Shown here: positions 26,139-34,937 of the stretch, in pieces
How the letters are laid out: the number at the start of each line of letters is the position of its first letter
Numbering within the stretch: the stretch's first letter is position 1
Source: Oscillospiraceae bacterium
GTDB lineage: Bacteria; Bacillota; Clostridia; Oscillospirales; Ruminococcaceae
Length of the DNA stretch: 64,000 nucleotides
Direction of reading: 5' to 3'
Assembly: GCA_022835495.1 (NCBI GenBank)
Contig: BQOK01000001.1
Coordinates: forward strand, 744,001-808,000
Program-made: the position numbers and the translations under genes
Notes under the pieces: model-generated
Database searches by the model: none
Seen by the model: the letters and a program-made list of their open reading frames with translations, nothing else
What the model was told of the DNA's origin: nothing

Positions 26139-27659
26139 TTATTCGATGATGCTGGAGCCGGTCATTTCCGGGGGCTGGGGCAGGCCCAGGAGCTTTAACA
26201 TGGTAGGGGCGATATCGGCCAGAACGCCGCCCTGGCGCAGGGCCACATCGCCCGCGCCGGCCACCAGGAAGGGCACGGGGTTGGTGGTGTGGGCGGTGAA
26301 GGGCGCGCCGTCCGGCTCGCGCATTTGGTCGGCGTTGCCGTGGTCGGCGGTGAGCAGCACCTTGCCGCCCGCGGCCAGCACCGCGCCGATGACCCGGCCC
26401 GCGCACTCGTCCACGGCTTCGACGGCCTTGACCGCCGCCTCGAACACGCCGGTGTGGCCCACCATGTCGCAGTTGGCAAAGTTCAGGATGATGACGTCGT
26501 ATTTGCCGCTCTCGATGCGCCTCACGCACTCGTCGGCCACGAGGTAGGCGCTCATTTCGGGCTGCAGGTCGTAGGTTGCCACCTTGGGGCTGGGGATGAG
26601 GGCCCGGTCTTCGCCCTGGAAGGGTGCCTCGACGCCGCCGTTGAAGAAGAAGGTCACGTGGGCGTACTTTTCGGTCTCGGCGATGCGCAGCTGGGTGAGG
26701 CCCTTTTCGGCCAGATACTCGCCCATGACATGGGTGAGGGACTGGGGCTTGAAGGCCACCTGCACGTTGGGCATGGTGACGTCGTATTGGGTGAAGCAGA
26801 CGTAGTTCACCGGCAGGCGGCCCAGGCGGCGCTCAAAGCCGGTGAAGGCGTCGTCGACAAAGGTGCGGGTGATCTCCCGCGCGCGGTCGGGGCGGAAGTT
26901 GAAGAAGATCACGGTGTCGCCCGCCGAAACCCGGCCGCCCTCGCAGGTGACGGCGGGGATCACGAACTCGTCGGTCACGCCGGCGGCATAGCTTTTTTCC
27001 ATGACCTCCACCGGGCTGCCCTGGTCGCCCTGGCCGTATACGAAGGCGGCGTAGGCCTTTTCCACCCGGTCCCAGCGGTTGTCGCGGTCCATGGCGTAGT
27101 AGCGGCCGGTGATGGTGGCGATTTTGCCCACGCCCAGCCCGGCCAGCTTTTGCTGGAGCTGCTCGATGTAGCCCTTGCCGGAATCGGGCGGGACGTCACG
27201 GCCGTCCATGATGGCGTGCACGTACAGCTGGGTGGCGCCCAGGTCCTTTGCCAGATCCAGCAGGCCGAACAGGTGCTGGATGTGGCTGTGCACCCCGCCC
27301 GCGGAGAGAAGGCCCATCAGATGGATGGCTTTGCCGCCCTGGACGGCGGCCTTCATGGCCCCCACAATGGCCTCGTTTTCGCGGATGGAGCCATCCTGAA
27401 TGGCTTTGGTGATGCGGGTGAGCTCCTGGTACACGATGCGGCCCGCGCCGATGTTGGTGTGGCCCACCTCGCTGTTGCCCATCTGGCCGTCGGGCAGGCC
27501 AACGTCCATGCCGGAGGCGCCGATGGTGGTGTAGGGGCAGGTGGCGAACAGACGGTCCAGGTTGGGGGTGCGGGCGGCCACAATGGCGTTGCCGTCGGCC
27601 TTTTCGGGCACCCAGCCGAAGCCGTCGAGGATGCAGAGCATGAGAGGTTGTTTGGACAT
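26139..27659 (-). CDS. gpmI: 2,3-bisphosphoglycerate-independent phosphoglycerate mutase
   Basis: 506 aa, glycolytic interconversion of 3- and 2-phosphoglycerate using two Mn2+. The N-terminal metal site LCILDGFGW and the nucleophilic serine in GQMGNSEVGHTNIGAGR (about residue 60) are present, as are the C-terminal metal ligands in ADHGNADQM and THTTNPVPF-like AHTTNPVPF. ATG at 27659 is 8 nt after GGAG; the open frame upstream is not translated by any visible signal. Confidence 0.97.
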   Translation of the reverse strand: MSKQPLMLCILDGFGWVPEKADGNAIVAARTPNLDRLFATCPYTTIGASGMDVGLPDGQMGNSEVGHTNIGAGRIVYQELTRITKAIQDGSIRENEAIVGAMKAAVQGGKAIHLMGLLSAGGVHSHIQHLFGLLDLAKDLGATQLYVHAIMDGRDVPPDSGKGYIEQLQQKLAGLGVGKIATITGRYYAMDRDNRWDRVEKAYAAFVYGQGDQGSPVEVMEKSYAAGVTDEFVIPAVTCEGGRVSAGDTVIFFNFRPDRAREITRTFVDDAFTGFERRLGRLPVNYVCFTQYDVTMPNVQVAFKPQSLTHVMGEYLAEKGLTQLRIAETEKYAHVTFFFNGGVEAPFQGEDRALIPSPKVATYDLQPEMSAYLVADECVRRIESGKYDVIILNFANCDMVGHTGVFEAAVKAVEAVDECAGRVIGAVLAAGGKVLLTADHGNADQMREPDGAPFTAHTTNPVPFLVAGAGDVALRQGGVLADIAPTMLKLLGLPQPPEMTGSSIIE

Positions 27660-27687
27660 GAAAGTCACTCCTTCGTTGAAAATAGAA

Positions 27688-27719
27688 CGCGCCGCCCGCC
27701 GCAAAGGGCCGGCGGCGCG
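27688..27719. other. Inverted repeat in the gpmI leader
   Basis: CGCGCCGCC ... GGCGGCGCG. On the minus strand it is followed by TTCTATTTTC, so it could be a weak second terminator or a leader hairpin about 30 nt before the gpmI start. Confidence 0.4.
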
Positions 27720-27747
27720 CTGAAAAGCCGGAACGGGCGCGGAAAGC

Positions 27748-27766
27748 TTATTTGCCGGCCGCAGCC
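27748..27766. repeat. Copy of the last 19 bp of tpiA
   Basis: Identical to 27899-27917, which is the end of tpiA including its stop codon. The copy lies 151 bp downstream on the transcript, beyond the tpiA terminator. Confidence 0.7.
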
Positions 27767-27783
27767 CGCAGATGAGAGCAGCC

Positions 27784-27840
27784 AAAAACAGCGGCCGCCC
27801 GCCAGCATTTTGCGCGCAGGCGCAAAACGCAAGGGCGGCC
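27784..27840 (-). terminator. Terminator of tpiA
   Basis: Minus strand: outer stem GGCCGCCC/GGGCGGCC, inner stem GTTTTGCGC/GCGCAAAAT, followed by GCTGTTTTTGG. Confidence 0.75.
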
Positions 27841-27898
27841 CCGCCGTTTGAAAGCGGTACCCGATGTGCCGCTTTGAAAAGAAAGGCCTGCGGGGAAG

Positions 27899-28666
27899 TT
27901 ATTTGCCGGCCGCAGCCACAATGGCTGCAAAGGCGTCAGCTTTAAGAGAAGCGCCGCCGATCAGGCCGCCGTCCACGTCGGGCTTTGCCAGCAGCTCGTC
28001 GGCGTTGGCCGCGTTCATGCTGCCGCCGTACTGCACGGTGGTGGCGGTGGCCACCGCCTGGCCGTACAGCTCGGCCAGGACCTTGCGGATGGCGGCGCAG
28101 ACCTCCTGCGCCTGCTCGCTGGTGGCGGTGCGGCCGGTGCCGATGGCCCACACGGGCTCGTAGGCGATGACCACGTTTTTCATCTCTTCGGCCGAAACGC
28201 CGCCCAAAGCGATCTTGGTCTGCAGGCGCACCAGTTCCTCGGTGACGCCCTGCTCGCGCTGGGCCAGGTTTTCGCCCACGCACACAATGACCTTCAGGCC
28301 CGCGGCCAGGGCGGCCCTGGTGCGCTTGTTCACGGTTTCGTCGGTTTCGGCAAAGTACTGCCGGCGCTCGGAGTGGCCGGTGATGACGTATTCCACGCCC
28401 AGGTCGACCAGCATGTCGGCGCTGATCTCGCCGGTGTAGGCGCCGCTCTTTTCAAAGTGCACGTTCTCGGCGCCCACATGCAGGTTGGTGCCCCGGGTCT
28501 TTTCCACGGCGGCGGCAAGGCTGGTGAAGGGGGTGCAGATGACAACCTCGCACCCCGCGCCCTTTACGGCGGGAATGAGCGCGTCGATGAGCTCGGCGGC
28601 CTCGGTGGCGGTCTTGTTCATTTTCCAGTTGCCGGCGATGATCGCCTTGCGGTTCTGTTTATCCAT
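27899..28666 (-). CDS. tpiA: Triosephosphate isomerase
   Basis: 255 aa TIM barrel interconverting dihydroxyacetone phosphate and glyceraldehyde 3-phosphate. Substrate Lys in AGNWKMNK, catalytic His in ITGHSERR, catalytic Glu in IAYEPVWAIGTG, and phosphate loops GGVSAEE and YGGSMNAAN/GGLIGGASL are all intact. ATG at 28666 is 7 nt after AGAGGAAA. It sits between pgk and gpmI, the usual glycolytic order, but terminators on both sides suggest separate transcripts. Confidence 0.98.
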   Translation of the reverse strand: MDKQNRKAIIAGNWKMNKTATEAAELIDALIPAVKGAGCEVVICTPFTSLAAAVEKTRGTNLHVGAENVHFEKSGAYTGEISADMLVDLGVEYVITGHSERRQYFAETDETVNKRTRAALAAGLKVIVCVGENLAQREQGVTEELVRLQTKIALGGVSAEEMKNVVIAYEPVWAIGTGRTATSEQAQEVCAAIRKVLAELYGQAVATATTVQYGGSMNAANADELLAKPDVDGGLIGGASLKADAFAAIVAAAGK

Positions 28667-28709
28667 GATCGGTTTCCTCTCTTTATATAAAATGGCCGCC
28701 TTTGGGCGG

Positions 28710-28746
28710 AAAATGCCCCAGCCGCGCGGCGCGGCTGAGGCGTTTT
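28710..28746 (-). terminator. Terminator of pgk
   Basis: Minus strand AAAACGCC-TCAGCCGCG ... CGCGGCTG-GGGCATTTT, right after the pgk stop. Confidence 0.7.
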
Positions 28747-28749
28747 GGA

Positions 28750-29958
28750 TCAGGCGTTCTGGATGCAGGCGATGCCGGGCAGCTCTTTGCCCTCCAGATA
28801 CTCGAGGCTCGCGCCGCCGCCGGTGGAGATATGGGTCATCTTGTCGCCGAAGCCAAGCTGCATGACAGCCGCGGCGGAGTCGCCGCCGCCGATCACGGTG
28901 GTGGCGTCGGCCTCGGCCATGGCCTTGGCGACGGCCAGGGTGCCGGCCGCCAGAATCGGGTTTTCAAACACGCCCATGGGGCCGTTCCACACCACGGTCT
29001 TGCTGGCCTTTACGGCGTCGGCAAACAGGGTCTGGGTCTTTTCGCCGATGTCGAGGCCCATCTTGCCGGCCGGGATGGCGCTGGAGGCCACGGTCTCCAC
29101 GGCCACGGGGCCGTCGATGGGGTCGGGGAAGGAGGCGGTCACGACGGTATCGACCGGCAGCAGCAGCTGGACGCCCTTCTCTTCGGCCTTTTTCATCATG
29201 TCCCTGCAGTAGTCGATCTTTTCACTGTCGACCAGGCTGGTGCCCACTTCGTAGCCCTTGGCGGCCAGGAAGGTGTAGGCCATGCCGCCGCCGATGATCA
29301 GGGTGTCGACCTTGTTCAGCAGGTTGTCGATCACGTTCAGCTTGTCGGCCACCTTGGCGCCGCCCAGGATGGCGGTGAAGGGGCGCACGGGGTCGTTCAC
29401 GGCGTTGCCCAGATAGCGGATCTCCTTTTCCATCAGGTAGCCCACGGCGGTGTCCTTGATGTAATCGGTCACGCCGGCGGTGGAGCAATGGGCGCGGTGC
29501 GCGCTGCCAAAGGCATCGTTTACATAGCAGTCGGCAAGCGAGGCCAGGTCCTGGCTGAATTCGGGCAGGTTTTTGGTCTCCTCTTTGCGGAAACGGGTGT
29601 TCTGCAGCAGCACCACGTCGCCGGGCTGCATGGCGGCCACGGCGGCCTTTGCATTTTCGCCCACCACGGCATCGTCGCCGGCAAAGGTGACGGGCTTGCC
29701 CAGAAGCTCTGCCAGCCGCACCGCCACGGGGGCCAGGCTGAATTTTTCCTCGGGGCCGTTCTTGGGCTTGCCCAGGTGGCTGCACAGGATCACCTTGCCG
29801 CCGTTTTCGATCAGTTTTTTGATGGTGGGCAGCGCCGCAACGATGCGGTTATCGTTGGTGATGACGCCCTCCTTCATGGGCACGTTGAAATCGCAGCGCA
29901 CCAGTACGCGCTTGCCGCGAACATCCAGTTCCTCAACGGTCTTTTTGCCTAAACCCAT
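28750..29958 (-). CDS. pgk: Phosphoglycerate kinase
   Basis: 402 aa, transfers phosphate between 1,3-bisphosphoglycerate and ADP. N-terminal [22 protein letters not shown], substrate loop [15 protein letters not shown], hinge region and C-terminal nucleotide loop [11 protein letters not shown] with [10 protein letters not shown] are present. The start is set at [11 protein letters not shown] (29958), about 8 nt after GAGGAG; seven extra upstream codons would cover the ribosome site. Confidence 0.98.
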   Translation of the reverse strand: MGLGKKTVEELDVRGKRVLVRCDFNVPMKEGVITNDNRIVAALPTIKKLIENGGKVILCSHLGKPKNGPEEKFSLAPVAVRLAELLGKPVTFAGDDAVVGENAKAAVAAMQPGDVVLLQNTRFRKEETKNLPEFSQDLASLADCYVNDAFGSAHRAHCSTAGVTDYIKDTAVGYLMEKEIRYLGNAVNDPVRPFTAILGGAKVADKLNVIDNLLNKVDTLIIGGGMAYTFLAAKGYEVGTSLVDSEKIDYCRDMMKKAEEKGVQLLLPVDTVVTASFPDPIDGPVAVETVASSAIPAGKMGLDIGEKTQTLFADAVKASKTVVWNGPMGVFENPILAAGTLAVAKAMAEADATTVIGGGDSAAAVMQLGFGDKMTHISTGGGASLEYLEGKELPGIACIQNA

Positions 29959-30035
29959 TTTTTCTTTCTCCTCTCGCATTCTAAAAACTCTCCCGCCCGC
30001 GCGCGGGGCGCGGGGGGATGGAAACGCCTGCCCTT

Positions 30036-30064
30036 ATTATAATCAATCGGCAGCTGTTTCGCAA
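30036..30064 (-). promoter_or_regulatory. Promoter of pgk
   Basis: Minus strand TTGCGA (30059-30064), 17 bp, TATAAT (30036-30041), 78 bp before the pgk start. The rest of the 259-bp divergent gap to 30217 has no gene. Confidence 0.75.
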
Positions 30065-30217
30065 GGTTTTTGCTGTGAAGCTTTTAACGAGAAAGCCCCG
30101 AAACTTGCACAAAAACAGAGGGCGCGGCGCGCGGCCATAAAATATTTACAAAGTTTTTATGATTTTTTTTACCGGGAGGTGGTATGGTTAGAATAAGACG
30201 GAAAGGGGGGAAGGGCG

Positions 30218-31213
30218 ATGCCGGGCTTTGTGACCCACTGTGTGTTCGGCGCGCGGGTGCTGCGGGCGCTGCCCGAGGGGCAGGTGCGCGCCGCGGCCCG
30301 CAAATACCCCCGGGCTTTTTACCTGGGGTGCCAGGGGCCGGATCTGTTCAGCTACAACTTTTTCAGGATGGCGCTGTGGAGCCACCACAACCTGGGGGCC
30401 TACCTGCACAACAACCGGGTCAAGCGCTTTTTTGAACAGGGCTTTGCCCAGCTGCCCGAGGGACCGGAAAAACCGCTTTGCCTTGCGTATCTGGCCGGGG
30501 CTTACTGCCATTACGTGTGCGACAGCGTGTGCCACACCTTTGTGTATGCCCGCACCGATTACGACCCCCAAAGCCCCAGCGCCGCCTATTACGGCCGCCA
30601 CGCCGCGCTGGAGGGAGCGATTGACGCCTGGTACCTGCGGCAGGAGTGGGACCTCTCCCACAGCGAGCTGCCGCAGGATGTGGTGTTCCGGCTGCCCCTG
30701 CCCGAGCGCGGCCCCCTGGCGGCCTACCTGGCCCGCGTTTTAGACGGCACGCTGGGGGATTTGTTCCACCGGGCGCCGTTTCACCCGCTGTTTGTGCGGC
30801 GGGCGCTGTATCTGGCGGCGGTGGAGAGCCGCCTTTTGCGGGACCCGGAGGCCACCCGCAGGGGCAAGGTGGAGCGGTTTGAAAACCGCACCTTCAAGTT
30901 CCCGCTGCTTTCGACCAAGTTCATCACCGACGAGCCGGCAGGGTTTGGGGACCCGCTCAACTTTGCCCACCGGACCTGGAGCGACCCCTGGCACCGGCAC
31001 AGGGTGTTTACCGCCAGCTTTGACGAGCTGTTTCAAAAAGGGCTGCGCCTGGCGGTGTGGCTGCTGCCGCAGATGAGCGACACGGCGCGGTTTTTGGCCA
31101 TGACCGGCGACACGAATTACCACGACGACCGGGTGCTGGGGCCGGCGTTTCAGCGGCTGGAGCGGGCGGTGGCGGCGGGCGAGGCGCTGCCGGTGCAGGA
31201 AAAAGGGCCATGA
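30218..31213 (+). CDS. Zinc-dependent phospholipase C-like protein
   Basis: 331 aa. The N-terminal MPGFVTHCVFGARVL, YLGCQGPDLFSY, FFRMALWSHHN and YLAGAYCHYVCDSVCHTFVYA pattern, with spaced His and Asp metal ligands, is that of the zinc-dependent phospholipase C domain family. The many bacterial 'zinc-dependent PLC domain' proteins of this kind are cytosolic and uncharacterised; no signal peptide is present. Start ATG at 30218 follows GGAAAGGGGGGAAGG. It stands alone between pgk and the antiporter. Confidence 0.75.
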   Translation: MPGFVTHCVFGARVLRALPEGQVRAAARKYPRAFYLGCQGPDLFSYNFFRMALWSHHNLGAYLHNNRVKRFFEQGFAQLPEGPEKPLCLAYLAGAYCHYVCDSVCHTFVYARTDYDPQSPSAAYYGRHAALEGAIDAWYLRQEWDLSHSELPQDVVFRLPLPERGPLAAYLARVLDGTLGDLFHRAPFHPLFVRRALYLAAVESRLLRDPEATRRGKVERFENRTFKFPLLSTKFITDEPAGFGDPLNFAHRTWSDPWHRHRVFTASFDELFQKGLRLAVWLLPQMSDTARFLAMTGDTNYHDDRVLGPAFQRLERAVAAGEALPVQEKGP

Positions 31214-31261
31214 AAAGCGGAGCGGGCGGAGCAAAGCCCTGCCCGCCCGCTTTGCCCTGAT

Positions 31262-31290
31262 TTGATTTTTTTGTGCAAAGTGTTTAAAAT
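31262..31290 (+). promoter_or_regulatory. Promoter of the antiporter gene
   Basis: TTGATT (31262-31267), 17 bp, TAAAAT (31285-31290), 32 bp before the start codon. Confidence 0.65.
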
Positions 31291-31322
31291 GGGTGCATCT
31301 TACTGGAAAGAAGGCGCGCGGT

Positions 31323-32630
31323 ATGGAGTTTCTTTCGCGCATTGCGAGCGGCCCCTCGCAGGTTATTTTGAGCCTGGCGGTGATGCTGTTCGGGGGCTTT
31401 GGCATGACCCGCATCACCAAGCGGCTGCATTTGCCGGACGTGACCGGCTACATTCTTGCAGGCATTTTGCTGGGGCCCTATGTGCTGAACCTTGTGCCTG
31501 CCGCCGTGACCCAGGGCATGGAGTTTGTGACCGACATTGCCCTGGCCTATATCGCCTTTGGGGTGGGCAAATATTTTAAGCTGAGCCTGCTGCGCGCCAG
31601 CGCGCGCCGCATTTTTGTGATTACGCTGGCGGAGGCACTTTTGGCGGCGGCGGCCGTGGCGCTGACCATGATCTTTGTGTTCCGGCTGCCGGTGCCCTTT
31701 GCGCTGCTGCTGGGGGCCATTGGCTCGGCCACCGCGCCGGCATCCACCATTATGACCATTCGCCAGTACCACGCCAAGGGCGAATTTGTGGACACCCTGC
31801 TGCAGGTGGCCGCGCTGGACGACGCGGTGTCGCTGGTGGCGTTCAGCGTGTGCGCGGCGGTGGCGGGCGGCCTTGCGGGCGGCGGCCCGGCGCTGGACTG
31901 GAAGACCCTGGCGCTGCCGCTGGCGGCAAACGCGGCGGCGCTGGCGCTGGGGGCGGGCTGCGGCGCGCTGCTGAAAAGGATTATCACCGACGGGCGCTCC
32001 AAGGATCACCGGCTGATTTTGGTGAACGCGGTGATTTTTGCACTGGCGGGGGTGTGCGATCTTTTGGATGTGTCGCCCCTGCTGGCCTGCATGATGATGG
32101 GCGCGGTGTATGTGAACCTGATCGACAATAAGCAATTGTTCAAGCAGGTGAACCATTTTTCACCGCCCATTCTGCTGCTGTTCTTTGTGCTGTCGGGCAT
32201 GAGGCTGGACCTTGGAATGCTGCGCACGGCGGGGCTGATTGGCATTGGGTACTTTTTTGTGCGCATTGCCGGCAAGTACCTGGGGGCCTGGCTGGGGGCC
32301 CGGGTTACCGGCGCCTCCAAGGGGGTGCGGCGGTTTTTGGGGCTGGCGCTGGTGCCCCAGGCAGGGGTGGCAATCGGCCTGGCGGCGCTGGGGCAGCGCA
32401 TCCTGCCCGCCGAGTCCGGGGCGATGCTGGCGGCGATTATTTTGTCGTCCAGCGTGCTGTACGAGATGATCGGCCCGGCCTGCGCCAAGGGGGCGCTGCG
32501 GCTGGTGGGGGCCATTGAGCCGGGCAAGCCGCCGGAGGCGCCGGCACAGGAGGAAACGGCCGGCGACGGGCCGGAAACGACCGGGCAGGAAAGCCGGGAG
32601 ACAGACCCGGAAGAAAACGAAAACAGATGA
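31323..32630 (+). CDS. Cation:proton antiporter (CPA family, Na+/H+ exchanger domain)
   Basis: 435 aa. About twelve hydrophobic helices, with LHLPDVTGYILAGILLGPYV (family N-terminal signature), a GSATAPASTIMTIRQY segment, and a LQVAALDDAVSLVAFS helix in which paired Asp residues probably form the ion site. A roughly 50-residue acidic tail follows (ETAGDGPETTGQESRETD...). There is no RCK domain. It likely exports Na+ or K+ in exchange for protons. ATG at 31323 with AAGAAGG upstream; a GTG ten codons earlier lacks a site. Confidence 0.85.
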   Translation: MEFLSRIASGPSQVILSLAVMLFGGFGMTRITKRLHLPDVTGYILAGILLGPYVLNLVPAAVTQGMEFVTDIALAYIAFGVGKYFKLSLLRASARRIFVITLAEALLAAAAVALTMIFVFRLPVPFALLLGAIGSATAPASTIMTIRQYHAKGEFVDTLLQVAALDDAVSLVAFSVCAAVAGGLAGGGPALDWKTLALPLAANAAALALGAGCGALLKRIITDGRSKDHRLILVNAVIFALAGVCDLLDVSPLLACMMMGAVYVNLIDNKQLFKQVNHFSPPILLLFFVLSGMRLDLGMLRTAGLIGIGYFFVRIAGKYLGAWLGARVTGASKGVRRFLGLALVPQAGVAIGLAALGQRILPAESGAMLAAIILSSSVLYEMIGPACAKGALRLVGAIEPGKPPEAPAQEETAGDGPETTGQESRETDPEENENR

Positions 32631-32636
32631 CAAACC

Positions 32637-32669
32637 AAAAAGGCGGGGCCCACCGGGCCCCGCCTTTTT
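32637..32669. terminator. Bidirectional terminator, antiporter / membrane protein
   Basis: AAAAAGGCGGGGCCC-ACC-GGGCCCCGCCTTTTT, perfect in both directions between convergent genes. Confidence 0.9.
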
Positions 32670-32687
32670 GCCGTGCGTTTTTTGCGT

Positions 32688-33116
32688 TTACACGCTTTGT
32701 TTGTTCTGGTAAGCGCCCCAGGTGTAGAGCGCGGGCAGCACCAGGCCCAGCGCTGCGCTCCACACGCCGCTGCCGCCGCTGATGGCGCTGATGAGGCTCC
32801 ACACCGCCAGGACCACCAGCACGGCCCCCAGGATGAACAGGGTCTGCGCCTTGTCGGCCCGGGCGCACCATTTGACGCCCAGGATGCCGGTGACCAGGCC
32901 CAGCACATTGCTGAGGATCAGCACGATGCTGCCGAGGATAGCCGCAAAGCCCAGGCCCGCGCCGATGTATGCCTCGGCCCCAAGGCCGCCCACCGCCAGC
33001 AGGCCGCCGCCCAAAAGCCCCAGCAGGCCCACCAGGATGCTGAGCGCCGCAAACACGATGTACAGGATGCCGACCACCTTGAGAATGCCCTTGCCTTTCA
33101 GTTCCGTACCGTTCAT
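32688..33116 (-). CDS. Four-helix membrane protein of unknown function
   Basis: 142 aa from ATG 33116, after GGAGGG. A short polar N-terminus (MNGTELKGKGILKVVGI) is followed by four hydrophobic spans rich in Gly, Leu and Ala (LYIVFAALSILVGLLG, then GGLLAVGGLG..., IVLILSNVLGLVTGILG and LFILGAVLVVLAVWSLI). It resembles small DUF-type integral membrane proteins of Firmicutes, but I cannot name a family. It is a single gene under a perfect consensus promoter with its own terminator, so expression should be high and constitutive. Confidence 0.75.
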   Translation of the reverse strand: MNGTELKGKGILKVVGILYIVFAALSILVGLLGLLGGGLLAVGGLGAEAYIGAGLGFAAILGSIVLILSNVLGLVTGILGVKWCARADKAQTLFILGAVLVVLAVWSLISAISGGSGVWSAALGLVLPALYTWGAYQNKQSV

Positions 33117-33162
33117 GTTGATTCCCTCCTTCATTTCGACCGGGCCCTGCCCGCCTGCCTTT

Positions 33163-33191
33163 ATTATAAAAAAGAACAAACTTGCTGTCAA
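33163..33191 (-). promoter_or_regulatory. Perfect consensus sigma-A promoter
   Basis: Minus strand TTGACA (33186-33191), 17 bp, TATAAT (33163-33168); 12 of 12 consensus bases. It drives the four-helix membrane protein. Confidence 0.9.
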
Positions 33192-33206
33192 ACTTTTGCG
33201 AAACGA

Positions 33207-33242
33207 CAAAAATGCCCGGCCCTTTGGGGGGCCGGGCAAAAA
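33207..33242 (-). terminator. Terminator of the NfeD-SPFH unit
   Basis: Minus strand GCCCGGCCC ... GGGCCGGGC followed by ATTTTTG, just after the SPFH gene stop. Confidence 0.85.
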
Positions 33243-33248
33243 TGGGAT

Positions 33249-34151
33249 TTACTTTTTGGCGCTGTCGTCGGTGACCATTTCCTTGATGGAGGCCACCATG
33301 CCGGCCAGGTTCTGCATATCGCTGGGGATGATGAGCTTGGTGGCCTTGCCGTCGGCCACTTTGGCCAGGGCTTCCAGGCTCTTGATGGCCAGCACCTTGT
33401 CGGTGGGGGCGGCCTCGTTCAGCAGCTTGATGGAGTCGGCCAGGGCGGTCTGCACCTCCATGATGGCCTGGGCCTCGCCCTGGGCCTCGCGGATGCGCTG
33501 CTCGCGCACGGCGTCGGCCCGCAGGATGGCGCTCTCCTTTTCGCCCTCGGCCACCAGGATGGCGCTGCGCTTTTCGCCCTCGGCCCGCAGGATGCTCTCG
33601 CGGCGCTGGCGCTCGGCCTTCATCTGCTTTTCCATGGCGTCCTGGATTTCGGCGGGGGGAATGATGTTTTTGACCTCGACCCGGTTCACCTTGATGCCCC
33701 ATTTATCGGTGGCCTGGTCCAGGATGGCGGTGATCTTGGTGTTGATGATGTCGCGGCTGGTGAGGGTGTGGTCCAGCTCCATATCGCCGATGATGTTGCG
33801 CAGGGTGGTGGCGGTGAGGTTTTCGATGGCGGCCATGGGGCGCTCGACGCCGTAGGTAAAGAGCTTGGCGTCGGTGACCTGGAAGAACACCACCGTGTCG
33901 ATCTGCATGGTCACGTTGTCGCGGGTGATGACCGGCTGGGGCTTAAAGTCCACCACCTGCTCCTTCAGGCTCACCTTTTTGGCGACCCGCATCAGGAACG
34001 GGACCTTGAACTTGAGGCCGGCGGGCCAGGTGGCCTGGTAAACGCCCAGCCACTCCACCACGTAAGCGGTGGCCTGGGGCACGATGCAGATGCAGCTGAT
34101 GAGAAGGATGAGCAAGATGACGAGAACGGGAATAAGAATGAACCAGAGCAT
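33249..34151 (-). CDS. SPFH/Band 7 (stomatin/prohibitin-like) membrane protein
   Basis: 300 aa. One N-terminal membrane helix (LIPVLVILLILLISCI), a Band 7 domain (about residues 25-190; VPQATAYVVEWLGVY, VVFFQVTDAKLFTYG, LRNIIGDMELDHTLTSRD) and a long charged coiled coil with repeats AEGEKRSAILVAEGEKESAI, ending in a short conserved tail. Such proteins scaffold membrane microdomains and partner with NfeD proteins. The nfeD-like gene is directly upstream, 32 bp away, so the pair is an operon. Confidence 0.93.
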   Translation of the reverse strand: MLWFILIPVLVILLILLISCICIVPQATAYVVEWLGVYQATWPAGLKFKVPFLMRVAKKVSLKEQVVDFKPQPVITRDNVTMQIDTVVFFQVTDAKLFTYGVERPMAAIENLTATTLRNIIGDMELDHTLTSRDIINTKITAILDQATDKWGIKVNRVEVKNIIPPAEIQDAMEKQMKAERQRRESILRAEGEKRSAILVAEGEKESAILRADAVREQRIREAQGEAQAIMEVQTALADSIKLLNEAAPTDKVLAIKSLEALAKVADGKATKLIIPSDMQNLAGMVASIKEMVTDDSAKK

Positions 34152-34183
34152 AATTACCTCCTATTGTGTTTTTATTTTGAATG

Positions 34184-34657
34184 TTACGCTTCGACGGAAT
34201 GCGCGGGCTGCCGCATTGGCTCGACCCGCAGGGTGGTGCCGCTGATGCCGGTGACGATGCACAGCTCGCCCTGGGCAAGCTCACACTCGCACACGGCGGT
34301 CCAGTCCACACCGTCGAGCTGCACGCGGCCGGGAAGCTGCGGGCGCACGGGCTGCACAACCGTGGCCTGGCGGCCCAGGTTGCGCTCCAGCCCCACGGGG
34401 GCGGCCGGGCGCATATGGCGGGCTTTGTCCATAAAGGGCTTGCTGACGGCCAGGGCGACGGCGCTTACCACCAGAAATACGATCACCTGCGCCAGAAGGC
34501 TGCGGGTAAACGCACTGGAGATGAGGGCCGCCAAGGCGCCCACGGCGAACCATACGGTCACCAGGTTCACGGTGGCCGCTTCCACCACCACGAACACCGC
34601 CAACAGAATGCTCCACAGAATGACCGAGCCCAGGGAAGACATGATAAAGAATGGCAT
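34184..34657 (-). CDS. NfeD-like membrane protein
   Basis: 157 aa. Two to three membrane spans near the N-terminus (VILWSILLAVFVVVEAATVN, FAVGALAALISSAF, VIVFLVVSAVALAV), then an OB-fold-like C-terminal domain (GRQATVVQPVRPQLPGRVQL ... CIVTGISGTTLRVEP), the short NfeD type without a protease domain. It partners with the SPFH protein that follows. ATG 34657, 7 nt after GGAGAGGAG. The 280 bp between it and sdaAA (34658-34937) contain a possible weak minus promoter (TTGTGT-17-TAGAAT) and no gene. Confidence 0.88.
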   Translation of the reverse strand: MPFFIMSSLGSVILWSILLAVFVVVEAATVNLVTVWFAVGALAALISSAFTRSLLAQVIVFLVVSAVALAVSKPFMDKARHMRPAAPVGLERNLGRQATVVQPVRPQLPGRVQLDGVDWTAVCECELAQGELCIVTGISGTTLRVEPMRQPAHSVEA

Positions 34658-34937
34658 GGCGTTCTCCTCTCCGGCGGCGCGCGCCGCCTGTTTTGAAGGT
34701 AAAGGAAGTTCCTTTATTGATATTCTATCAGATATTAAAACGGAACACAAAGGCCTAAATCTGTCAAAAAAGTCGAATTTTCGCCTTTTTGGGGTTTTTG
34801 CGGGCAGGGGGCGGCCCGGGCATAGCCAGGGGAGCCGGGGCGAAGCAGGGCGCGCCCGGGGAGATCACAGAGCGCCCTGAACCCGGGGAACGGGCGCCGG
34901 GGTGGGTTTAAAGCGGCGTTTGAGGCGTGGAAAAGGG

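Noticed and set aside
23176-26529. 1117-codon open frame on the minus strand over kdpD
   Set aside because: Antisense shadow of kdpD, compositionally biased and without family motifs.
27688-27719. GC-rich inverted repeat before gpmI as a definite terminator
   Set aside because: The T-content after it is low and it lies within the gpmI leader, so the role is left open.
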